64,000 nt of DNA from Achatina immaculata (taxonomy: Eukaryota > Mollusca > Gastropoda > Stylommatophora > Achatinidae). The notes beneath the pieces were generated by a model, which saw only the letters and a list, made by a program, of their open reading frames with translations, made no database searches and was not told the DNA's origin. Positions 56,390 through 64,000 of the stretch are shown one piece after another. Each line of letters begins with the position of its first letter. Position 1 is the first letter of the stretch. Both the position numbers and the translations under genes were made by a program. Location: the NCBI GenBank assembly GCA_009760885.1, contig CM019714.1:443561-507560 (forward strand). Direction: 5' to 3'.

Positions 56390-57435
56390 AGGGCGACAGA
56401 GACATAGTGAGATACACAGAGAGTTAGAGACATAGGGCGACAGAGACATAGTAGATACACAGAGAGTTAGAGACATAGGGCGACAGAGACATAGTGAGAT
56501 ACACAGAGAGATAGAGACATAGGGCGACAGAGAACATAGTGAGATACACAGAGAGATAGAGACATAGTGCGACATAGAGAGATACACAGAGAGATAGAGA
56601 CATAGAGCGACATAGAGAGATACACAGAGAGATAGAGACATAGGGCGACATAGAGAGATACACAGAGAGATAGAGACATAGGGCGACATAGAGAGATACA
56701 CAGAGAGATAGAGACATAGGGCGACATAGAGAGATACACAGAGAGATAGAGACATAGGGCGACATAGAGAGATACACAGAGAGATAGAGACATAGGGCGA
56801 CATAGAGAGATACACAGAGAGATAGAGACATAGGGCGACATAGAGAGATACACAGAGAGATAGAGACATAGGGCGACATAGAGAGATAGAGACATAGGGC
56901 GACATAGAGAGATAGAGACATAGGGCGACATAGAGAGATAGAGACATAGGGCGACATAGAGAGATAGAGACATAGGGCGACATAGAGAGATAGAGACATA
57001 GGGCGACATAGAGAGATAGAGACATAGGGCGACATAGAGAGATAGAGACATAGGGCGACATAGAGAGATACACAGAGAGATAGAGACATAGGGCGACATA
57101 GAGAGATACACAGAGAGATAGAGACATAGGGCGACATAGAGAGATACACAGAGAGATAGACATAGGGCGACATAGAGAGATACACAGAGAGTTAGAGACA
57201 TAGGGTGACAGAGACATAGAGAGATACACAGAGAGATAGAGACATAGTGCGACAGAGACATAGAGAGATACACAGAGAGATAGAGACATAGGGCGACAGA
57301 GACATAGAGAGATACACAGAGAGATAGAGACATAGGGTGACAGAGACATAGAGAGACACACAGAGAGATAGAGACATAGTGCGACAGAGACTTAGAGAGA
57401 TACACAGAGAGATAGAGACCTAGGGCGACAGAGAC

Positions 57436-57474
<39 letters not shown>

Positions 57475-57475
57475 G
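56390..57475. repeat. GA-rich minisatellite, 38- and 26-bp units
   Basis: The unit is about 'gatagagacatagggcgaca' plus 'tagagagatacacagaga'. A middle block (56870-57060) uses a 26-bp unit lacking the 12-bp 'tacacagagaga' piece. Outer copies contain an extra 'gagacat'. It ends in pure GA at 57440-57469. The minus-strand frames of up to 335 residues (MSLSLCVSLYV-type) are repeat artefacts. Confidence 0.92.
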
Positions 57476-58859
57476 AATGAGGATGTGGGAACATAGAGCT
57501 AGCCAGAGTGATAGCCATGTCTTAGTGTAATAGATAGAGTCACTACTTGAGTTTCACGGAGATACGGTCAGCTTAATGGTTTGCTCAGTTCTGTTCATGC
57601 CTTGTCCTTCTAAAGATGTAGTTTTTTTTTTTAGAATTTTGTTTTTATTAGGAGAGACTAGCTAGTTCATGCAGGAATTTAGCTAGAATATAGTAGCAGT
57701 TTCTAGACTTTTATTCCCATAATCATTATGCACAGTTTTTTTTTTAAGTGAAGTGTTACATTCATCGTGAGGTTCCTAAATTGTAAGTATGTATTTTGTT
57801 TTTTTTTCTGTCTAAGATGTCTCGTTTGCCAGTGGCTAACCAGTTCTCGCCGGGAAGTTAATGCGTTGTATTGTCATGTCCTGTCTTGTGGCAGTAATTT
57901 GCCGTCATCCTCACATACTTCACCCTCATTCTCCTCATTAATAAAGTTATTTTGTCAGTTGTAACTACACCATTGGTTTGTTGGATTCTTCACTCATCGT
58001 CAAGTTTGTGGATTGTCTGAAGTCTGCCAAATTACAGTGAAACTGTTTCTACGTTGTTCTAGTGGCTTTAGTTGCGTGCCCGGGAAGTTTTTTGTATGTT
58101 TTTAAGCGTCTTGTATATAAACGAAGCGCTTCCAAAAGATATAAATCTAGATCTATTATCTAAATGAGATCTATTAGAATTCCATTTACTGAAGGTATTT
58201 TCTTATAACCAAGAGTAAACCCAACTAGACAACTTGTCAGCAGGAGCTTCCTATGTATGGCTGGTGAAATCTGGCTTCAGTAGGTACATACCGTACATAC
58301 ATACACAGATATACGCATAAATATAGACACATACACACGGACACATACACAGAGCCACATACATCCATATTCACAATGACACACACATGAGTGAATGGGA
58401 AATGGTCAGCAATTATTTATTCATTTTGAAACTTATTCCAATTCCAGGCAAAAATAAACTGAGAACAGAATTATGAAGACAAAAAACCCCTGAAAAGAAC
58501 ATTATTGGTCACAACTGAAACCAGGGAACAGAAAAGCATTTGAAATATTAGCGAAATGAAATGTTTATACTGGATACTGGAAAGAATTAATCATTGCATG
58601 TCGGCTGTCAGATTTGATTTTACAAGCAACATTTTAGATCATGCTTCTAGGGCGCGGATTTTCTGGTAGATTAGAGTTAATTAATGCGAGGAGAAAAAGA
58701 ATTATTGCAGGCTCGGTGTTTCTTTTAAAATAACTATTATTTTATTTTAGAATGCAATTACATTACAAATAAATCTAATAAATGAATTAAATCAGGCAAA
58801 ATATAGACGTAGACAGTTTGGAATTTGAGTCGTCTCTTACCAGCAAATAAAGTGAAGTC
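57476..58859. other. Intron 8, second part
   Basis: No exon or clear element. 'aataaagttattttgtcagt' at 57940 looks like a poly(A) context, possibly an element end. A CA-rich stretch lies at 58290-58390. Confidence 0.35.
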
Positions 58860-59130
58860 TATATGAAGCTAAAGAAAGTAGGGAAGACAAGGTTTGAGGT
58901 ATCTCGAGTTGATCAGGACAGGACTGGCTGGAGAACCTTTGTTCATGCCTTATACTCCATGGGAATACAGAGGAATGATGATGATGATGGTGGTGGTGGT
59001 GATGATGACGATGACGACGATGATGATGGTGGTGGTGGTGGTGGTGGTGGTGATGATGATGATGATGATGATGATGACGATGACGACGATGATGATGATG
59101 ATGATGCTGATGATGATGATGATGATGTAA
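58860..59130 (+). mobile_element. LINE 3' scrap with expanded GAT/GGT tail
   Basis: 'gatcaggacaggactggctg', 'gagaacctttgttcatgcct' and 'actccatgggaatacagagg' match 39130-39190. The tail has grown to about 150 bp of GAT and GGT triplets (58974-59126). The poly-His and poly-Asp frames are artefacts. Confidence 0.75.
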
Positions 59131-59315
59131 ACTTCTGAAGTCTCCACAACAAAACAATGCCAGTGACTTTAGCAATGTCCTTGTTAATTTGTTTAGAACT
59201 ATATCAATGACTCATGACAAACTAACAGTTCATCAGATGTGACTCAGCAGTCTTAAATTAATTCCTCTATTTTCTCGTAAAAAATGTTATCACCTTTTCC
59301 ACCCACTAACTTAAG

Positions 59316-59428
59316 GCCCTGGCCTGGCTTTCATCGTCTACCCCGAGGCAATAGGAAACATGCCGGTCTCCACTTTATGGGCCATCCTGTTTTTCTGTAT
59401 GCTTTGCATGCTGGGATTCAGTACGCAG
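59316..59428 (+). CDS. SLC6 exon I: loop 4 and TM8
   Basis: Phase 1 in, phase 0 out. [18 protein letters not shown], then [20 protein letters not shown]. It includes the conserved PGLAF..YPEA of loop 4 and TM8. At the TM8 Na2 site, where GABA, monoamine and glycine carriers have Asp followed by Ser/Thr, this protein has Ser-Thr, as in LeuT-like or B0AT-like carriers. Acceptor acttaag, donor ACGCAG|gtaatg. Confidence 0.95.
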
Positions 59429-59559
59429 GTAATGCTCTAACAATGGAGTTCTGTATACAACATTCTCTAGTTTTTGGAAGCATCATTTCATTTTGTTGTA
59501 TATTGTTTCACTTTGGTTTTTTTTTATATATGATCCGGCAGTATGCAGAAATATAAGAA

Positions 59560-60070
59560 GGGATATCAAATCTGTGGAGAGGAGCAGTCAGAACTACAAC
59601 AATAAGATTTTTAAGGGCATGCATCTTTCCCATCGCAACATATGCCTGTGAGACCTGGACACTTAACAAAACAGCTGAGAAGCAAATAAATCCCTTTGAA
59701 TGTAAATGCTACAGAAGAGTTCTCCAAATACCGTGGACACAAAAAAGAACAAATATAATTATACTACAAGAGTTTAATATTGAAGAAGGCTGGCTAGTAA
59801 AGAGGATTAAAGAGAGAAAACTTAAATATTTTGGACACATTAAACGTCATGATAATTTAGAGAAGACCGTACTGGAAGGATACATAATGGGAATAAAAGA
59901 AAGAGAGGAAGACCAAAACGAAGATGGCTGCAAGACATCGTTGACGATCTGCAAATGGATGCAGCAGCAGCAGGCCATCTTGCTCACAACCGAGAGGCCT
60001 ACGGGAGTGCTGTTAGGGAGGCAAAGTTCCGCAAGGGACATGCAAATGAATGAATCAATCAATCAATGAA
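59560..60070 (+). mobile_element. LINE 3' end with AATGAATC tail
   Basis: Post-RT sequence with many breaks leads to KRKRGRPKRRWLQDIVDDLQ, MDAAAAGHLAHNREAYGSAV and REAKFRKGHANE, then a stop. The tail is 'aatgaatcaatcaatcaatg'. Same family as 23485-23670 and 44470-44545. Intron 9. Confidence 0.75.
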
Positions 60071-61069
60071 TCAAATCCACTTAGCAAATAGCAAGGGCAT
60101 TTAATAAGTTGGGGACGTGAATGTCTGATAATATCTCTGTCTTGTGAACTGGTTATAAAACAACAACTCACAGTTTATAGAAGTCACCACAAAGATAGAT
60201 CCATCCATCCCCCATCTCTCTCCCATCCGCAGAGAATCAGAAGGTTAAACATAAGTTTAAAGGGGCGAAACTCTTAACTGGGGGAACTTCCCTAACCATC
60301 TCCGGAGCTGTGTTGTTGTTTCGCTCTCTGCAACAGAGAGTTGCCTGGCTGCGACACTGTTGGCGATCTGTTTTGTTATCTTTTCCTGTGTTTTGTTGCT
60401 TGTTTTCTTCCATTGATGTAATTTAAATCTGCTCTAGATTCAGACCTCATCTGCATGTTATATAATTATGTCTTTCACTCGCTGTTACTCGTGTGTGACT
60501 TGGAATCCAGTACACCTCACTTTGCAGTCTTCTAGAAGGCACCGGATATTCCTTTTTCTCAGAGTATCGTTTACTCCTCAAGATTATATTTCTTATATTT
60601 GTTGTAATTTATTTTATTTCTACCTATTGCACTTCTTTACACGTATTTCTCCCTTTTTCGGTAATATTTCTTTCTATTTCTGCTAGCTGCAAAAATCTCT
60701 CTTTTTTCCTGTCTGGTTAACCCCTACAGTATCTGCACAATCATTATCAGGCTTTGACCTCGGTCTGAAGGTCAATGCAAAAGCATTGTCTTTTAGCACA
60801 AGCAGAAGGTAATGTAGAAATTACTTGCAGGCTCGTCTCTGGAGTACATGCGGCTTCGTCAGATTGTGACTGTTCTACGGTGTTCTTTGCTTAAGGGCAT
60901 TCAGAAACAAAAGATCGAACTGTCCGAAATTTGAAAAAATGGACATGCAGGCCGATCTGAAGTTATGTCCATTATCTCTCAATATACATAGTCAAGGATA
61001 TTCAACATCGTTTTAATAACTATGCACACTGTATATTACGAGTATAGATATAACATTTCAAATAACACA
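60071..61069. other. Intron 9, nothing recognised
   Basis: No exon or element supported. Confidence 0.4.
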
Positions 61070-61470
61070 AATTTTACCTGTAACGTTTATCTATGTGATC
61101 TAAGACAGTAGTTTTACCTTCCCATCTTTTCTACGTGATCTAAGACAGCATTTTTACCTTTCACTTTTATTCATACGATATATGACAAAACTTCCTATCT
61201 TTTCTATATGTTTTTAAGACTCCTCCTTGGAGAACTTCCACTTTCATCCATCTTATCTAAACAACACTTTTACCTGCCTTTTTTATCCACACCTTTGTAA
61301 ACACAGGCTCAAAAATGTGCTTAACACATACAATCAAACTTACCTTCCGTCACATATTGGTTACAATGTAACAAATACCACACATTGATTACAGTGTAAC
61401 GAATTCCACACATTGATTACACAATGCAACGAATTCCACACCTTGATTACAATGTAACGAATTCCACTTC
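61070..61470. repeat. Degenerate short tandem repeats in intron 9
   Basis: About 50-bp decayed units with 'tctacgtgatctaagacagt' at 61080-61260, then about four 28-30 bp units of 'cacacattgattacagtgta' plus 'acgaattc' at 61355-61470. Confidence 0.7.
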
Positions 61471-61853
61471 TTCTACTGGAGATAAAAGTTGTCTACATCC
61501 AAGTGTTAATCTTCGTTAACGTGTCCCTATCCAATGGCCCAAATTCTTCAACACAAGACCTTTCATTCACAAAAAATAGATGTAAACTATTCTTATTATC
61601 TTAATTTCAGATTTAATTTTTTTTTACATGAAATTCCGAAATTGATTTGGTTTATCTAAAATTCTAGTACAATTTTAGTGACTGAAATCTGACATAGGGT
61701 CACCTTATTCCTGTTTCTAATACATATTCATGTCTAAAATGTGTTTATGAGTAGACCTTGTACAACATATCTTTTATTTTCATTTATTAGCATTTAAATT
61801 TCATTAATCGAAACAGGTTATGTTAAATAGGACATGAAATGATCACATTTCAG

Positions 61854-62091
61854 TTTTCATCAGCCGAGACGTTAATGACGGCCATTATAGACGAATTTCC
61901 TAACTTTCTGAAAGGAAGGACTCGTCAAGTAATGTTACGTGCTAGCGTCTGCCTTGCCGGCTTCATTTTGGGGATTCCCATGACGACCCAGGGGGGCTCG
62001 CATCTACTTGACCTCGTGGACGGCGCTTTGATTGGTTTTCCATTGTTGTTCATTGGACTAGCGGAGTTTTTGGTCATCATTCACCTGTATG
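61854..62091 (+). CDS. SLC6 exon J: TM9 and TM10
   Basis: Phase 0 in, phase 1 out. FSSAETLMTAIIDEFPNFLK, then TM9 (VCLAGFILGIPMTTQGG) and TM10 (ALIGFPLLFIGLAEFLVIIH-LYG). The DEFP..L loop, P-TTQGG and L.E.....YG are SLC6 hallmarks. Acceptor catttcag, donor TATG|gtaagt. TM11-12 must lie beyond the window or in unread sequence after intron 10. Confidence 0.95.
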
Positions 62092-62104
62092 GTAAGTTTC
62101 AATT

Positions 62105-62362
62105 ATCTTCTTTATCTTCTATCTTATATCCTTCCCGTGCCGTTAAACGTCACATAGGCCTCGCAAAATAGTTCGCCAATTTTTCCTGTCTTCAGCGAGT
62201 CTTTCAACATCATTAAAGGATTTTATGCCTGTTAATTTGGCCTCTCTTAACAATGTCCTCTTCAGAGTTCACGCGGTCTGCCTTTTTTCTTCGGCCTGTT
62301 GTGTTCCACTTGATAGCTTGTTTTTGGATTCTCTGATCATTTCTTCTCATCAAGTGACCAAC
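62105..62362 (-). mobile_element. RTE-like LINE 3' end, reverse strand
   Basis: Starts with the tail 'tcttatatccttcccgtgcc', then 'gttaaacgtcacatag' and 'tcttcagcgagtctttcaac', matching 11530-11760. It sits about 13 bp inside intron 10. Confidence 0.75.
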
Positions 62363-62509
62363 AAGTTTGAATAGGGGACCATTACATGTCTAATCTCACT
62401 GGGGATACCGACAGTTGTCGGAGCTAGGAACCAGCAAGAATAATTCCAGCTCTTTCCGTCGCGAGCCTGCTTTATGTCCAGCACAACTGCAGAGATGATG
62501 GGAACGAAG

Positions 62510-63530
62510 AGTTGCAGGAGTTGCCAGATAATGTGTACCAAGCTTTGAATAGAGTTGCCAGATAATATGTACCAAGCTTTGAATAGAGTTGCCAGATAAT
62601 GTGTACCAAGCTTTGAATAGAGTTGCCAGATAATGTGTACCAAGCTTTGAATAGAGTTGCCAGATAATGTGTACCAAGCTTTGAATAGAGTTGCCAGATA
62701 ATGTGTACCAAGCTTTGAAGAGAGTTCTCAGATAATGTGTACCAAGCTTTGAAGAGAGTTGTCAGTTAATATGTACCAAGCTTTGAAGAGAGTTGTCAGA
62801 TAATGTGCACCAAGCTTTGAAGACAGTTGCCAGATAATGTGTACCAAGATTTGAAGAGAGTTTTCAGATAATGTGTACCAAGCTTTGAAGACAGTTGCCA
62901 AATAATGTGTACCAAGCTTTGAAGAGAGTTGCCAGATAATGTGTAACAAGCTTTGAATAGAGTTGCCAGATAATGTGTACCAAGCTTTGAATAGAGTTGC
63001 CAGATAATGTGTACCAAGCTTTGAAGAGAGTTCTCAGATAATGTGTACCAAGCTTTGAAGAGAGTTGTCAGTTAATATGTACCAAGCTTTGAAGAGAGTT
63101 GTCAGATAATGTGCACCAAGCTTTGAAGACAGTTGCCAGATAATGTGTACCAAGATTTGAAGAGAGTTTTCAGATAATGTGTACCAAGCTTTGAAGACAG
63201 TTGCCAAATAATGTGTACCAAGCTTTGAAGAGAGTTGCCAGATAATGTGTACCAAGCTTTGAAGAGAGTTGTCAGATAATGTGTACCCAGCTTTGAAGAG
63301 AGTTGCCAGATAATGTGTATCAAGCTTTGAAGAGAATTTTCAGATAATGTGTACCAAGCTTTGAAGAGAATTTTCAGATAATGTGTATCAAGCTTTGAAG
63401 AGAATTTTCAGATAATGTGTACCAAGCTTTGAAGACAGTTGCTAGATAATGTGTACCAAGCTTTGAAGACAGTTGCCAGATAATGGTTACTATGAGTTGC
63501 AGAGAGATGCCAGATAATGAGTACCAAATC
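62510..63530. repeat. 34-bp minisatellite, about 30 copies, higher-order block
   Basis: The unit is about 'gagttgccagataatgtgta' plus 'ccaagctttgaata'. A block of nine units (306 bp) at about 62690-62950 recurs at about 62996-63256 with nearly the same series of variants. Intron 10. Confidence 0.92.
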
Positions 63531-63889
63531 GACATCGTCACACATTTTTTACTTACGGCCCTTCCTTCTAGAAGTTTCTGATTAAGATTTACTCCAGGTG
63601 ATTTTTCACTCTACCAGGGGCACAGACAAGATTAAAAATGTGAAAACCACTGCCACGGCCTAATACAGGACATTTTTAAGGTGGCGCAAACTTATTCTCC
63701 GGGACCTTTCCCGGTTACTCTATTTATTAGCCTTTCTGCTTAATTTACTACGTCTCCTCCCAGTTTACAGTCATTTCTGCCCTCCCTTAAGGCAAAGTAA
63801 ACCCACTGGGCTTCCGAAAAATGCACTAGAGGGACTCATCCCTTCCTTTAACCCCCGCCACCCCGCATTATGTTTGAGCAGGGCCTTCG
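63531..63889. other. Intron 10, nothing recognised
   Basis: Somewhat GC-richer (63670-63870); possibly an unassigned element. Confidence 0.35.
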
Positions 63890-64000
63890 AGAGAAATTTT
63901 GTAAACTCTCCCTCACTAGACCAACAAGCAGCAGTAGGAGTAAATGATGAAACAACAACGTGGTTTGACATAAAACAAGGGATCCGTCAGGGGTGCATAT
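63890..64000 (+). mobile_element. LINE reverse transcriptase, cut by window edge
   Basis: The frame reads SLDQQAAVGVNDETTTWFDI, then KQGIRQGCI, the RT motif B region (QG-RQGC) of an RTE-like or related LINE. It continues past the window. Confidence 0.7.

Larger units (their letters stand above)
31187..62091 (+). other. SLC6 symporter gene, partial (10 internal exons)
   Basis: Ten exons with GT-AG borders join into one frame of 1,363 nt (about 454 residues) from TM1 to TM10 of a Na+/Cl- coupled SLC6 transporter. Such proteins move amino acids or transmitters across the plasma membrane. The chloride-site residues are all present: Tyr in IPYT (TM2), Gln and Ser in QIFFS (TM6), Asn and Ser in NCLTS (TM7). 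TM1 has Gly where monoamine carriers have Asp, pointing to an amino-acid substrate. The TM9-10 sequence resembles glycine transporters (GlyT2 type) most by eye. The 5' exon(s) with the start codon and the TM11-12 exons are not in the window or not recognised. Confidence 0.9.

Noticed and set aside
56354..57405. Long minus-strand ORFs of 250-335 residues
   Set aside because: They lie wholly in a GA-rich tandem repeat and are open in several frames at once. Their Leu/Ser/Tyr/Cys composition follows from the repeat unit.
58837..59175. Poly-His, poly-Asp and poly-Ser ORFs
   Set aside because: GAT/GGT triplet repeat read in different frames; a LINE tail.
61839..62171. 110-residue ORF starting MITFQFSSAE as a separate gene
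   Set aside because: It is exon J of the SLC6 gene with a few intron codons at both ends. The borders fit GT-AG and the frame of exon I.

Overview
This window is eukaryotic nuclear DNA from a repeat-rich animal genome. A mollusc, most likely a gastropod, is my best guess. The grounds are long introns with GT-AG borders, a metazoan solute-carrier gene, several LINE clades (CR1-like and RTE-like), Penelope-like elements with GIY-YIG endonuclease, tRNA-derived SINEs and unusually many minisatellites. No rRNA, CRISPR array or prokaryote-like operon was seen. The taxon is an inference, not read from a marker.

The only host gene I can support is on the + strand from about 31.19 kb to 62.09 kb. It is a sodium/chloride-dependent neurotransmitter or amino-acid symporter of the SLC6 family. 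Ten internal coding exons (118, 132, 216, 49, 133, 135, 104, 125, 113 and 238 bp) join in one continuous frame with intron phases 1,1,1,2,0,0,2,1,0,1. They encode about 454 residues, transmembrane helix 1 through helix 10. The first exon(s) and the exons for TM11-12 were not found. The motifs point to an amino-acid transporter: Gly rather than Asp at the TM1 substrate position, and glycine-transporter-like sequence around TM9-10.

1-14 kb: fragments of several LINE families, a SINE-like repeat family (called R1 here), purine-rich and TA microsatellites, a striking 2.4 kb palindrome of two divergent Penelope-like copies, a reverse-strand RTE-like LINE and a 38-bp minisatellite. 14-20 kb: a nearly full-length CR1-like LINE whose first ORF carries an SGNH/GDSL esterase domain and whose second ORF is broken by frameshifts and a stop. 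20-31 kb: tandem arrays with 33, 32, 45, 41 and 56 bp units, SINE and LINE fragments, a second Penelope-like fragment and an RTE-like LINE tail that ends next to the first recognised transporter exon. 31-64 kb: the transporter exons. Nearly every intron holds its own minisatellite plus LINE, SINE or mariner-like debris. The right edge runs into another LINE reverse transcriptase.

The most interesting signals are two minisatellites that start at transporter 5' splice sites and multiply the donor sequence, the Penelope palindrome in which one arm keeps the empty site of a SINE found in the other, and higher-order repeat structure inside several arrays. I saw no clear undescribed multi-gene system.
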